Assembly: GCA_902569245.1 (NCBI GenBank) | Contig: CACFTO010000007.1 | Location: 1-39,184, forward strand | Direction: 5' to 3' | Length of the DNA stretch: 39,184 nt | Source: an uncultured Pelagibacteraceae bacterium | Lineage (GTDB): Bacteria; Pseudomonadota; Alphaproteobacteria; Pelagibacterales; Pelagibacteraceae | In this document: positions 11,050 through 19,713 of the stretch, piece by piece | How the letters are laid out: every line of letters begins with the position of its first letter | Position numbering within the stretch: the first letter of the stretch is position 1 | Made by a program: the position numbers and the translations under genes | The notes under the pieces: generated by a model | Databases searched by the model: none | Seen by the model: the letters and a program-made list of their open reading frames with translations, nothing else | What the model was told of the DNA's origin: nothing

Positions 11050-12271
11050 ATATCTCATATTTGTAACTAACAAGCTGGTTTAGTCCAACAGGACCTCTTG
11101 GTGGAAGTTTATTTGTTGAAATTCCAACTTCACCTCCAAAACCAAATTCTCCTCCATCAGCATACTGAGTTGAAGAATTGTGAATAGCGATCGAACTTTT
11201 AATATTTTTTATAAAAAATTTTGCAGAAATTTTATTATTTGTAATTATCGCGTCAGTATGCATTGTTCCATATTTATTGATATGATTTACTGCATCATTA
11301 ATATCGTTCACTAATTTTACAGAAATTTTTGAAGATAAATGTTCCTTCGACCATGTTTTATTATTTGCTAATTTTGAATTTCCGTTAAACAATTTAGAAA
11401 TTTTTGTATCAGCATAAATAGAACAACCTCTCTTAGTGAGTTCATTTAATATCTCATTTACATTTTTTGATTTATTTTTATGTATTAAAAGTGTCTCGGT
11501 AGCTCCACAAATACTAGTATTACGTAATTTAGCATTGATTAATATTTTTTTTGCCATTGAAAGATTTGCATCTTTATCAATATATGTATGACATATACCT
11601 TCAAGGTGTCCAATTACAGGAACAGAGGATAAATCTTGAACTTTTTTTACAAGACTTTTTCCACCTCTTGGAATAATAACATCTATATATTTTGACATTT
11701 TTGACAGCATGTAGTCGACCAGTTTTCTATTTTTATTCTCTATAAACTGAACAAAATTCTTATTTATTTTGTATTTTTCTAATGATTTTCTAAAAAGATT
11801 AGCTAAAATTTTATTACTAAAGTAAGCCTCTGATCCTCCTCTTAATATTACGCAGTTCCCAGATTTAAAACAAAGTGTAGATACATCCGAAGTTACATTT
11901 GGTCTACTTTCATAAATTACACCAATAATACCAATCGGAATTGATACTTTCTTTATTTTAAAACCGTTTGGTCTTTTCCAGGTCTCTATATCAACATCTA
12001 CTGGATCCTTAAATTTTGCAATAGTTTCAATTGATTTAATAATTGAGCTTATTTTGTCATTACTAAGAGCAAGTCTTTTAATTAAATTTTCTTTAAGTTT
12101 TTTAGATTTGGCTATTTTTATATCTTTTGTGTTTTCGACTAAAATTTTATTTTGGTTTTTTTTAATAAGTTGAATGTAATAATTTAATACTTTATTTTTT
12201 TTTTTATTACTTATTTTGTTTCGAAAAGCAATTTTCGCATTTGTACCAATTTTTTCTAAATTTTTAATCAT
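11024..12271 (-). CDS. proA: Gamma-glutamyl phosphate reductase
   Basis: Second enzyme of proline synthesis (415 residues), reducing gamma-glutamyl phosphate with NADPH to glutamate semialdehyde. It belongs to the aldehyde dehydrogenase fold family. The catalytic Cys255 sits in NTSICGATETLL, and the V-I-Y-E-S-R-P-N-V-T, LRGGSEA and C-terminal GRGPVGL-like (PPRGPVGLNQL) motifs are present. The start overlaps the proB stop by four bases (ATGA), and its end overlaps nadD. It forms a proline pair with proB. Confidence 0.96.
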   Translation of the reverse strand: MIKNLEKIGTNAKIAFRNKISNKKKNKVLNYYIQLIKKNQNKILVENTKDIKIAKSKKLKENLIKRLALSNDKISSIIKSIETIAKFKDPVDVDIETWKRPNGFKIKKVSIPIGIIGVIYESRPNVTSDVSTLCFKSGNCVILRGGSEAYFSNKILANLFRKSLEKYKINKNFVQFIENKNRKLVDYMLSKMSKYIDVIIPRGGKSLVKKVQDLSSVPVIGHLEGICHTYIDKDANLSMAKKILINAKLRNTSICGATETLLIHKNKSKNVNEILNELTKRGCSIYADTKISKLFNGNSKLANNKTWSKEHLSSKISVKLVNDINDAVNHINKYGTMHTDAIITNNKISAKFFIKNIKSSIAIHNSSTQYADGGEFGFGGEVGISTNKLPPRGPVGLNQLVSYKYEIYGSGQTRK

Positions 12272-13377
12272 TTGATTAATACCATATCATCTTTATGAAT
12301 AACTTCTGATTTTGAAATATAACCTAAAATATCATTTATTTTATTAGAGTGCTTCCCTTTAATTTTCAAGATTTCATCCGAAGAGAAACTGCTTAATCCT
12401 CTGGCAAATTCGGTCATATTATTGTTTAGGATTTTGATATGATCACCTTTGCTAAAACTGCCTTGAACATCCTTAATCCCCGCGGCTAGTAAACTTTTCC
12501 CATTGTTCAAAGCTAATAATGCACCTTCATCAATAATTATTTTTCCCTTTGGAGAAACTGAGCTTATGATCCACTTTTTTCTCGCATCTAATTTTGAAAT
12601 TTTAGGCAAAAACCAAGTACATATATTTTCAGTTAAAATTTTTTGAATTGGTCTACTTATTAAGCCATTAGCAATCGCCATATGGCATCCTGAGAATTGA
12701 CAAATTTTAGCAGCATCAATCTTTGTTTTCATTCCACCAGATCCAAATTCTCCAGATTTATTTGTTGCTAATTTTTCCACATTTTGGTCAATATTTTTAA
12801 TTTCACGAATTAGTTTAGCTTTTTTGTCTAATTTTGGATCTTTAGAGTAAAGACCACTTACGTCAGATAATAAAATTAAACAATCTGCACTTGATATTTG
12901 TGCAACCCTAGAAGCTAATCTGTCATTATCACCATACTTTATCTCAGAAGTGGCTATACTATCATTTTCATTTACTATTGGAATAAAACCAAGACTAAAT
13001 AAATTCTCAAAAGTCCTTTTTGCATTAATAGCCCTTCTTCTTTTTTCTGTATCCTCGAGTGTTAACAAAATTTGAGAAAGATTGATTTTTGACTTATTAA
13101 AAGTTTTTTTAAAAAGATTCATTAACTCAATTTGGCCAATTGATGCTACTGCCTGACTTTTATCAAGTTTCAATTTTTTTTTACTTAATTTTAATTTTTT
13201 ACATCCTAAAGCAATTGCTCCTGAACTAACCAAAATTATATTTTTTTTTAATTTTTGTAGATGTTGAATATCTTTTGCAAATTCTGACAACCATTTTTCT
13301 CTGATAATTTTTTTGTCATTAATCAATAAAGATGATCCAATTTTTATAACGACAGTCTTTGAGTCTTTAAGATACAT
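12268..13377 (-). CDS. proB: Glutamate 5-kinase with PUA domain
   Basis: First enzyme of proline synthesis (369 residues). The amino acid kinase domain covers about residues 1-260, with KIGSSLL near residue 12, SSGAIALG at 51-58, NENDSIAT near 137, LLSDVSGLYSKDP near 169 and the GSGGMKTK loop near 213. A C-terminal PUA domain (about 275-369) is retained, as in E. coli ProB. Proline feedback inhibition is expected from the family, not visible here. The start overlaps the obgE end by 11 bases and the end overlaps proA by four. Confidence 0.96.
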   Translation of the reverse strand: MYLKDSKTVVIKIGSSLLINDKKIIREKWLSEFAKDIQHLQKLKKNIILVSSGAIALGCKKLKLSKKKLKLDKSQAVASIGQIELMNLFKKTFNKSKINLSQILLTLEDTEKRRRAINAKRTFENLFSLGFIPIVNENDSIATSEIKYGDNDRLASRVAQISSADCLILLSDVSGLYSKDPKLDKKAKLIREIKNIDQNVEKLATNKSGEFGSGGMKTKIDAAKICQFSGCHMAIANGLISRPIQKILTENICTWFLPKISKLDARKKWIISSVSPKGKIIIDEGALLALNNGKSLLAAGIKDVQGSFSKGDHIKILNNNMTEFARGLSSFSSDEILKIKGKHSNKINDILGYISKSEVIHKDDMVLIK

Positions 13378-14350
13378 AATTAAGCAATGTTGATTTAATA
13401 TCAGATACTGATTTTTTATCGAGTGTTGATGTTGTAAAAGCGGATTTCTTGATAATTTTTTTAAAATCTTTTATTTTTTCTTTTATTTCATTCTCATCAA
13501 TTAGGTCTATTTTATTAAACACTATTATTTCCTGCTTTTTTAATAACTCTGAACTATATTTACCCATTTCATCCCTCACTTGAAGATATGAGTTAATTAA
13601 ATCATTTTCTGATACATCAATTAGATGCAAAAGCGCTTTGCATCTTTCAATATGTTTTAAAAATTTTATCCCTAATCCAGTTCCTTGATGTGCTCCTTCA
13701 ATTAATCCTGGAATATCTGCTAAAGTTATCTCTTTATCGTCATACATTGCGACACCTAGATTTGGATTTAAAGTTGTAAATTTATAATTTGCAATTTTAG
13801 GAGTGGCACTTGTTAATGATGCTAATAAGCTAGATTTTCCTGCATTGGGTAATCCAATGATACCAATATCAGCAATTGTCTTAAGTTGTAAATAAATCCA
13901 GAATTCTTCTCCAAATGTACCTTTTGTAAATTTCTTTGGAGCTCTATTAGTTGATGATTTAAACCTTGTGTTACCAAAACCTCCTTTACCACCTATAGCT
14001 GCAACAAATTTTTCATTTTCCTCCTTGAAATCAAAAATCAGGGTTTTATTGTCTTCCTCAAATACTTGTGTTCCAACTGGTACTTTTAGATATAGATCTT
14101 CCCCTCCTCTTCCTGTTTTATTTTTCCCACTTCCATCTCTACCTCTATCAGCTTTAAAATGCTGTTGATATCTAAAATCAATTAGTGTGTTTAAATTTCT
14201 CTCTGACACAAGAATAATAGAACCACCTTTCCCTCCATCGCCTCCGTCAGGTCCTCCAAATTCTATAAATTTTTCTCTTCTAAAACTAGGAGAACCAGAT
14301 CCACCGTCTCCAGCTTTTATAAATATCTTTACTTGATCTAAGAATTTCAT
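13367..14350 (-). CDS. obgE: GTPase ObgE/CgtA, ribosome assembly
   Basis: Large-subunit assembly GTPase of 327 residues. The glycine-rich Obg fold covers residues 1-158 (for example G-D-G-G-S-G-S and GGPDGGDGGKGG). The G domain follows, with G1 GLPNAGKS at 166-173, DIPG at 212-215 and NKID near residue 281. The extra C-terminal OCT domain of some Gram-positive Obg proteins is absent. The neighbours rplU-rpmA-obgE are an almost universal trio and match its job at the 50S subunit. It ends inside the proB start. Confidence 0.97.
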   Translation of the reverse strand: MKFLDQVKIFIKAGDGGSGSPSFRREKFIEFGGPDGGDGGKGGSIILVSERNLNTLIDFRYQQHFKADRGRDGSGKNKTGRGGEDLYLKVPVGTQVFEEDNKTLIFDFKEENEKFVAAIGGKGGFGNTRFKSSTNRAPKKFTKGTFGEEFWIYLQLKTIADIGIIGLPNAGKSSLLASLTSATPKIANYKFTTLNPNLGVAMYDDKEITLADIPGLIEGAHQGTGLGIKFLKHIERCKALLHLIDVSENDLINSYLQVRDEMGKYSSELLKKQEIIVFNKIDLIDENEIKEKIKDFKKIIKKSAFTTSTLDKKSVSDIKSTLLNYVS

Positions 14351-14377
14351 GATTTTACAGAATTAATTAGCTGTCTA

Positions 14378-14632
14378 CTAATTAGGCTTTACTGATACGT
14401 AAGTTCTGTCTGATTTGCTTTTTTTAAAAACAACTTTTCCTTTAACAACAGAAAAAATTGAATGGTCTTTACCCATTCCAACATTTTCTCCAGGAAAAAT
14501 TTTAGTGCCTCTTTGTCTTACAATAATATTTCCAGGTATTACTAATTCACCACCATATTTTTTTACACCTAGTCTACGGCCTGCACTATCTCTTCCGTTT
14601 CGCGATGATCCACCTGCTTTTTTTGTTGCCAT
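14378..14632 (-). CDS. rpmA: 50S ribosomal protein bL27
   Basis: Protein of 84 residues with the L27 N-terminus [15 protein letters not shown] and the core [20 protein letters not shown]. The flexible N-terminal tail reaches toward the peptidyl transferase centre. There is no Firmicute-type N-terminal propeptide. It follows rplU by 11 bases and precedes obgE by 27. Confidence 0.98.
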   Translation of the reverse strand: MATKKAGGSSRNGRDSAGRRLGVKKYGGELVIPGNIIVRQRGTKIFPGENVGMGKDHSIFSVVKGKVVFKKSKSDRTYVSVKPN

Positions 14633-14643
14633 AAATTACCTAT

Positions 14644-15054
14644 TTATTTCGAAGCCTCAATTTTTTCTTCTTTAGCTTCTTTAACTACAACTTCCTTTTT
14701 TTTCATCTTTTCAGCCTCTGATAAAACTTTACCATCTTTTGAAAAAATTTTGTTAATTCTTATTAGTGAATACTGTTGTCTGTGCCCATTTTTACGTCTT
14801 GAATTTTTTCTTCTTCTTTTTTTAAAAATAAGAACAGTTCTCTCTTTGCCATTTTTTAATAATTCAGCTTCAACTTTCGCACCATCCACAGTTGGTGTAC
14901 CTAATTCAATACTTTTATCATCTCCATAAGCTAAAATTTCTTTAAATTCTACTTTAGAGGCTGGATTTGATTCAGCTAATTTTTCTACTTTTATTATTTC
15001 ACCAGCTGATACTTTGTACTGTTTTCCACCTGATTGTATTACTGCGTATGACAT
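14644..15054 (-). CDS. rplU: 50S ribosomal protein bL21
   Basis: Protein of 136 residues. The first hundred match L21: YAVIQSGGKQYKV at the start, the KRRRKNSRRKNGHRQQYSLI basic segment, then I-x-K-I. A charged tail of about 30 residues (Glu/Lys-rich, ending EEKIEASK) extends beyond the roughly 103-residue E. coli protein; tails of this type occur in other alphaproteobacteria. It is the first gene after a good promoter and heads the run rplU to rppH. Confidence 0.96.
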   Translation of the reverse strand: MSYAVIQSGGKQYKVSAGEIIKVEKLAESNPASKVEFKEILAYGDDKSIELGTPTVDGAKVEAELLKNGKERTVLIFKKRRRKNSRRKNGHRQQYSLIRINKIFSKDGKVLSEAEKMKKKEVVVKEAKEEKIEASK

Positions 15055-15081
15055 AAATGATCTTAATTTTTAATTATCAGC

Positions 15082-15109
15082 AATATAGTCAGGGCCTTAT
15101 TTTAGTCAA
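15082..15109 (-). promoter_or_regulatory. Promoter for rplU-rpmA-obgE and downstream genes
   Basis: On the minus strand, TTGACT (15109-15104) and TATATT (15087-15082) are separated by 16 bases. Transcription would begin near 15075, giving a leader of about 20 bases before rplU. It lies in the 65-base gap after gloB, which is the only sizeable gap between metX and rppH. Confidence 0.6.
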
Positions 15110-15119
15110 GCTGAATAAG

Positions 15120-15839
15120 CTAGAAATTATCCTTTAAATCTCTCAATTTTGAAAAGTTTTTAACGTTTTTTGATCTTAGAAAAATATTGGTTTGTAGTTC
15201 TTCTTCAAGAGTAGAGGGTATAGTTGGTATTCCTTTTGCTAACTTATTTTTTACTGTCTCAATTTTTGAAATTAGTCTCTTGTTATCTGAATCATACTTT
15301 AAACAAAAATCCGAATTTTTTAATGTATATTCATGTCCACAATAAATTTTTGTATCTAAAGGTAAACTCTTTATTAACTGTAAGGAATTAAACATTTCTT
15401 CATGAGTGCCCTCAAATACTCTTCCACAACCTAATGAAAATAATGTATCTCCAGAAAATAATGCATTTTCTTTGAAAAAATAAAAACATACATGACCTAA
15501 AGTATGTCCTGGAATATGAAAAACTTTTGCTTCAAACATACCATCTTTCCAAATTTCATTATTTTTTACCAATATATCTATTTCAGGTATTCTGTGTTTG
15601 TCCTGATCAAAACCGATAACTTTGGCATTATATAATTTTTTAAGCTCTTTATTGCCTCCAACATGATCATAATGATGGTGAGTGTTCATTATAAATTTTA
15701 ATTTTAAGTCTAGACTTTCAATTTTATTTATTACAGGCTCTGCTTCGCTTGGATCTATCACAACAGCAGATCTATTAATTTCATCAATTAATAAATATGA
15801 AAAATTATCCTCTAAACATTTTATTATTTCTATTTTCAT
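15120..15839 (-). CDS. gloB: Hydroxyacylglutathione hydrolase (glyoxalase II)
   Basis: Metallo-beta-lactamase-fold thioesterase (239 residues) that hydrolyses S-lactoylglutathione in methylglyoxal detoxification. The binuclear metal motif THHHYDH is at 53-59 (His54, His56, Asp58, His59). Further ligands appear in PGHTLGHVCFY and LFSGDTLFSLGCGR, with the later Y-C-G-H-E-Y-T. The last is the glyoxalase II glutathione-site pattern, which separates it from other family members. It lies one base after metW, so it is probably the last gene of the SAM-II-controlled metX-metW transcript. Confidence 0.92.
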   Translation of the reverse strand: MKIEIIKCLEDNFSYLLIDEINRSAVVIDPSEAEPVINKIESLDLKLKFIMNTHHHYDHVGGNKELKKLYNAKVIGFDQDKHRIPEIDILVKNNEIWKDGMFEAKVFHIPGHTLGHVCFYFFKENALFSGDTLFSLGCGRVFEGTHEEMFNSLQLIKSLPLDTKIYCGHEYTLKNSDFCLKYDSDNKRLISKIETVKNKLAKGIPTIPSTLEEELQTNIFLRSKNVKNFSKLRDLKDNF

Positions 15840-15840
15840 A

Positions 15841-16437
15841 TTATTTCTCTAGTAGAAAAATACCTAATTCAGATATAAGGTTTTTAAATTTCAAATTTGA
15901 AGATGTAATTTTTGAAGTTTTTTGTCCATTTAAAGAAATTGTTTGAAAAATATTGATCCCTTTATTATTACAAAAATTATAAAAGTCTTGAATAGTGCAC
16001 ATATGTAAATTTGGAGTGTTATACCATTCATAAGGCAAATTTTTGGTAATTGGCATTTCTCCTTTAAAAAGTAAATCTACTCTAACTTTCCAATGTCCAA
16101 AATTTGGAATGGTTACAATAACTTTTTTACCCACTCTTAGTAAATTTTTAATTACATTCTCTGGACTCATGAAAGCCTGTAGTGTTTGACTTAGAATCAC
16201 GTAATCAAAAGATAAATCTGGAAATTGTTTTAAGTCATTCTCTGCATCACCTTCAACTACAGCTAGTCCATTAGATAAACATTTTTTGACTTTTTCTTTA
16301 GAAATTTCAAGCCCCCTGATATCTACCACTTTATTTTTTAATAAATATTCCATCAAAATTCCATCACCACATCCAACGTCCAGGACTCTTGATTTTTCAT
16401 CAATTAATTCTGATATTACTTTAAATTCTTCTTTCAT
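15841..16437 (-). CDS. metW: MetW, methyltransferase-like partner of MetX
   Basis: Protein of 198 residues with a SAM-dependent methyltransferase fold: VLDVGCGDG at 18-26, an acidic residue after the second strand, and the MetW-specific F-x-Y-V-I-L-S-Q-T-L-Q-A and FGHWKVRV segments. MetW works with MetX in homoserine acylation in Proteobacteria; its own chemistry is not settled. The start lies inside the end of metX (17-base overlap), which supports tight coupling. Confidence 0.93.
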   Translation of the reverse strand: MKEEFKVISELIDEKSRVLDVGCGDGILMEYLLKNKVVDIRGLEISKEKVKKCLSNGLAVVEGDAENDLKQFPDLSFDYVILSQTLQAFMSPENVIKNLLRVGKKVIVTIPNFGHWKVRVDLLFKGEMPITKNLPYEWYNTPNLHMCTIQDFYNFCNNKGINIFQTISLNGQKTSKITSSNLKFKNLISELGIFLLEK

Positions 16438-17554
16438 TTATATTTAAATAAGTAGTATTTAAGTAGTTTTTAATAGTGCTTAAAAAATCTGGTACATCTA
16501 ATAAAAAAGAGTCATGACCTTTATCAGTTTTAATTTCTACAAAGCCAACATCAGCTCCTATAGCATTTAGTGCTATTACAATGTCTTTATTTTCAGAAGT
16601 TGGATATAACCAATCCGAAGTAAATGAAATAATAAAAAATTTTGTCTTACTATCTTTAAAAGCTTTAGAAAGATTCCCACCATGTTGTTTAGTTAAATCA
16701 AAGTAGTCCATTGCTCTTGTAATATATAAGTAACTATTTGCATCAAATCTATCTACAAACATAGAGCCTTGATATCTTAAATAACTCTCAATTTGAAAGT
16801 CAGCATCGAAACTAAATTTTAAATCAGATCTTTCTTGTAGATTCCGACCGAATTTCTCTTGTAATCCTTTTTTTGATAAATAAGTAATATGTGCTGCCAT
16901 TCTAGCTACAGCTAAACCTTTATCTGGATTAAATGTCTTTCCGTCGTATAAACCATCTTTCCAATTAATATCGGACATAATTGCTTGTCTTCCGAGTTCA
17001 TTGAATGCAATATTTTGGGCTGAGTGACTAGCTGTACAAGCAATTGGCAAGGCAACCTTAGCTTTGTTCGGAAAATTCGATACAAATTGTAATACTTGCA
17101 TACCACCCATTGAACCACCAGCAACTGCAAATAATTTTTCTATTTTGAAGTGATCCAAAAGTTTGTATTGCGCATTAACCATATCGTTTATTGTAATAAC
17201 CGGAAAATTTATCCCTAAAGGTTTGTTGGTTAATGGATCAATAGTCCTGGGTCCATATGATCCCATACAACCACCAATGACATTTGCACAAATCACAAAA
17301 AATTTTTTAGTATCAAACGCTTTATCTGGGCCAACTGCATAATTCCACCACCCTTCTTTATTCGTCACAGGGTTTATATCAGAAGCAAACTGATCTCCTG
17401 TTAGTGCATGAAAAATTAATATGGCATTATCTTTTTTTTCATTTAAATTTCCGTAAGTCTCATAAGCTAATGGAAAATTTGATATTTCTTTTCCACAATC
17501 AAGTTTAAGAGGTTGTTTAATTATTATACTTTTCATTTTATCAAAATTACTCAT
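16421..17554 (-). CDS. metX: Homoserine O-acyltransferase MetX
   Basis: Alpha/beta-hydrolase-fold enzyme (377 residues) that activates homoserine for sulfhydrylation to homocysteine. The nucleophile Ser148 is in GGSMGGMQ, the Asp in FTSDWLYPT and the His in KGHDSFL complete the triad, and NVIGGCMGSYGP is typical of MetX. The acyl donor (acetyl- or succinyl-CoA) cannot be decided with confidence; MetX proteins paired with MetW include both types. The ATG at 17554 follows the SAM-II riboswitch by 33 bases and has no evident Shine-Dalgarno sequence. An alternative start is the ATG six codons in (17536). Confidence 0.94.
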   Translation of the reverse strand: MSNFDKMKSIIIKQPLKLDCGKEISNFPLAYETYGNLNEKKDNAILIFHALTGDQFASDINPVTNKEGWWNYAVGPDKAFDTKKFFVICANVIGGCMGSYGPRTIDPLTNKPLGINFPVITINDMVNAQYKLLDHFKIEKLFAVAGGSMGGMQVLQFVSNFPNKAKVALPIACTASHSAQNIAFNELGRQAIMSDINWKDGLYDGKTFNPDKGLAVARMAAHITYLSKKGLQEKFGRNLQERSDLKFSFDADFQIESYLRYQGSMFVDRFDANSYLYITRAMDYFDLTKQHGGNLSKAFKDSKTKFFIISFTSDWLYPTSENKDIVIALNAIGADVGFVEIKTDKGHDSFLLDVPDFLSTIKNYLNTTYLNINERRI

Positions 17555-17587
17555 AATATTTTTGCTGAATGAATTGTGAGAAAAAAA

Positions 17588-17636
17588 CTTATTTAGCAGG
17601 TTTTTTATAGCGCTCGCAATTCAGTTAAATCAGCGC
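17588..17636 (-). ncRNA. SAM-II riboswitch upstream of metX
   Basis: Read on the minus strand, the 49 bases begin GCGCTGATTTAAC, continue with ATTGCGAGCGC and ATAAA, and end TGCTAAATAAG. Stem P1 is GCGCU (17636-17632) with AGCGC, enclosing the conserved GAUUUAAC loop. The downstream AUAAA and GCUAAA segments are those that form the H-type pseudoknot around SAM in the SAM-II class. The sequence closely resembles the Sargasso Sea metagenome SAM-II aptamer used for crystallography (from memory). It lies in the 5' leader of metX, as in many alphaproteobacteria. SAM-V shares the same core but is less similar at P1. Confidence 0.92.
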
Positions 17637-17644
17637 AAAAACGT

Positions 17645-17671
17645 TTTATAAGATAGCTTTTTGGATGTCAA
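17645..17671 (-). promoter_or_regulatory. Promoter for metX-metW-gloB
   Basis: On the minus strand, consensus TTGACA (17671-17666) and TATAAA (17650-17645) are 15 bases apart; an overlapping TAAAAC gives a 17-base spacing. Initiation would fall around 17638, directly at the 5' base of the SAM-II aptamer. This agreement supports both calls. Confidence 0.6.
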
Positions 17672-17735
17672 TTTTTTTAGAATTATTGATTGTATTATCC
17701 AATTATCTGACTATTTATTAATAAAACTAAGCATC

Positions 17736-18821
17736 ATGAATACTCCATTATTTAGAAAATTAAACCTAGAGACTTACAAGCCAGGAAGATCATTCTTAAA
17801 TAAAAAAAAAAATATAATAAAACTATCAGCTAATGAGTCAGCTTTAGGCATGAGCAAAAAAGCTAATAAAGCAATAATAAAATTTAAAAATAATATATCA
17901 AAGTATCCGGATGGGAAATTTAAAGAATTAACATCCACAATTTCAAAAAAATATAAATGCAAACAAAATCAGGTTATTTGTGGATCTGGATCAGACGAAA
18001 TTATTCAAATGTTATGCCAGTTGTTTTTAAACAAAGGAGACGAGGTAGTTGTTCCAGAATACAGTTTTTTAATGTACAGAATTTATGCCAAAATAGTAGG
18101 AGCAAAAGTTATATTTTCTAAAGAAAAAAATTTTAAAGTATCAAATAATGAAATTTTAAAAAAAGTATCAAACAAGACCAAGATTGTATTTTTAGCTAAT
18201 CCAAATAACCCTACAGGTACATACATTTCTAAAAAAAAGTTATTAGAATTAAGAAAGCGTTTAAATAAAAAAATTTTACTTGTTGTTGATGACGCTTATT
18301 TTGAATACATGTTAAATAAAGATTACAGATCAGGTCTAGAGCTTTTTAAAAATAAAAATAATGTATTTATATTAAGAACTTTTTCAAAAATTTATGGTCT
18401 TGCATCTTTAAGAGTGGGGTGGGGTTATGGAAGTAAAAAAATTATAGATGCTTTATATAAAATTAAACCACCATTTAATGTTAATAAGATAGCACAGGAA
18501 TGTGCAGTTGAGTCTCTTAAAGATAAAAGTTTTATAAAAAAATCTGTAAAACATAATTTAGATTGGGCAAAAAAAATAAAAAAAATAATGAATTCTTATA
18601 ATATTCAAACAAATGAGATTGGACCAAATTTTTTTCTTTTAGATTTTAAAAGCTGTAAATTAACCGCAAGATTTGTTGAGAGAAATCTTGAGAAATCAGG
18701 AATTATTCTCAGAGAGATGAATTCATATGGTATTAAAAATTGCCTAAGGCTTACAATTGGAAATGTGAAAGAAAATATTCTTTTAATTAAGCAGATGAAA
18801 AAAATTTTTAAAAATGTTTAA
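17736..18821 (+). CDS. hisC: Histidinol-phosphate / aromatic amino acid aminotransferase
   Basis: Fold-type I PLP aminotransferase of 361 residues from the ATG at 17736. Visible are LSANESALGMS near the N-terminus, the NPNNPTGTY motif, the D-D-A-Y-F-E segment and the PLP lysine Lys218 in TFSKIYGLASLRVGWG. The frame remains open to a TTG at 17661, but those 25 extra residues do not look like HisC, and they would run into the metX promoter. Overlap of eight bases with tyrA suggests the enzyme also, or mainly, transaminates aromatic keto acids, as for the HisC-type protein paired with TyrC in other alphaproteobacteria. Confidence 0.93.
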   Translation: MNTPLFRKLNLETYKPGRSFLNKKKNIIKLSANESALGMSKKANKAIIKFKNNISKYPDGKFKELTSTISKKYKCKQNQVICGSGSDEIIQMLCQLFLNKGDEVVVPEYSFLMYRIYAKIVGAKVIFSKEKNFKVSNNEILKKVSNKTKIVFLANPNNPTGTYISKKKLLELRKRLNKKILLVVDDAYFEYMLNKDYRSGLELFKNKNNVFILRTFSKIYGLASLRVGWGYGSKKIIDALYKIKPPFNVNKIAQECAVESLKDKSFIKKSVKHNLDWAKKIKKIMNSYNIQTNEIGPNFFLLDFKSCKLTARFVERNLEKSGIILREMNSYGIKNCLRLTIGNVKENILLIKQMKKIFKNV

Positions 18822-19713
18822 AAATATATTGATCGTTGGTTGTGGATTAATTGGATCTTCAATTTTAAGAGCGTCTATAAATAAAAAAACTTCTAAAAAC
18901 TTTTTTGTTTATGAAAAATCAAAAAAAAATATTAGAGATATTAAAAAAATAAATAAAAAAACAATTATTTTAAAAAAACTTGATAATAAAATTTCAGATA
19001 TGGATTTTGTTATAATTGCTACTCCAATGAGTCAGTATGAAAGAGTTATTCCCCTCTTAAATAAGTATTTAAGTAAAAAATCTTTAATTACCGATGTAGG
19101 TTCTACAAAGGAAAATATTAGAAAATTAAAAAATAATAGCCTGTCAAAGTCGCTTGATTGGATTATGAGTCATCCGATATCTGGATCAGAGGTAAGTGGA
19201 CCAAAGTATGGTAGTAAAAGTCTATTTATTAATAAATGGTGCATAGTTTTTAGCGACAAAAACAAAATAAAACAGAAAAAATTGATTAATTTTTGGAAAA
19301 AAATTGGTTCAAAAGTAATAATTATGGATGAGAAAGTTCATGATAAAATATTTTCAATTACAAGTCATTTACCCCATTTAATAGCTTACAATTTAATAAA
19401 GACCGCTCAAGATTTTCAAAAAACTCAAAAAAAAGATGTAATTAAATTTAGTGCAGGAGGATTGAGAGATTTTTCAAGGATAGCTGCATCAAACGAAATA
19501 ATGTGGAGAGATATTTTTTTTAGTAACAAAAAAAATATTGTAAGTGCAATAAACTTATTTATCAAAAATTTAAAATCTTTTAAAAAAAATATTGAAAATT
19601 TAGATGACAACACTTTAAGAAAAAAATTAGTAAATTCAAAAAAAGTAAGAAAGCAAATATTGAATTTAAAACAAGATATTCCGAAGCCAGATTTTGGAAG
19701 AGATCAAAACTAA
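18814..19713 (+). CDS. tyrA: Prephenate/arogenate dehydrogenase
   Basis: NAD(P)-dependent dehydrogenase of 299 residues in tyrosine synthesis. The N-terminal Rossmann motif is GCGLIG (9-14), followed by IATPMSQY near 68-75, TDVGSTK near 93-99, and the substrate-site SHPISGSE with His120. The C-terminal helical domain contains TSHLPHLIAYNL and FSAGGLRDFSRIA, as in TyrA/TyrC. There is no chorismate mutase or ACT domain. It overlaps hisC by eight bases and the convergent NlpC/P60 gene by four. Whether prephenate or arogenate is preferred cannot be told. Confidence 0.93.
   Translation: MFKNILIVGCGLIGSSILRASINKKTSKNFFVYEKSKKNIRDIKKINKKTIILKKLDNKISDMDFVIIATPMSQYERVIPLLNKYLSKKSLITDVGSTKENIRKLKNNSLSKSLDWIMSHPISGSEVSGPKYGSKSLFINKWCIVFSDKNKIKQKKLINFWKKIGSKVIIMDEKVHDKIFSITSHLPHLIAYNLIKTAQDFQKTQKKDVIKFSAGGLRDFSRIAASNEIMWRDIFFSNKKNIVSAINLFIKNLKSFKKNIENLDDNTLRKKLVNSKKVRKQILNLKQDIPKPDFGRDQN

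Noticed and set aside
11049..11073. Longer nadD from the TTG at 11073
   Set aside because: It would deepen the overlap with proA to 50 bases without a Shine-Dalgarno sequence or family support for the extra residues. The exact start remains uncertain.
15096..15119. Terminator after gloB (CTTATT with AATAAG)
   Set aside because: Only six A/U-rich pairs with a 12-base loop and no U-tract, and it overlaps the -35 region of the rplU promoter.
17661..17735. N-terminal extension of hisC from a TTG
   Set aside because: The added 25 residues do not resemble HisC and overlap the metX promoter. The ATG at 17736 gives a normal N-terminus.
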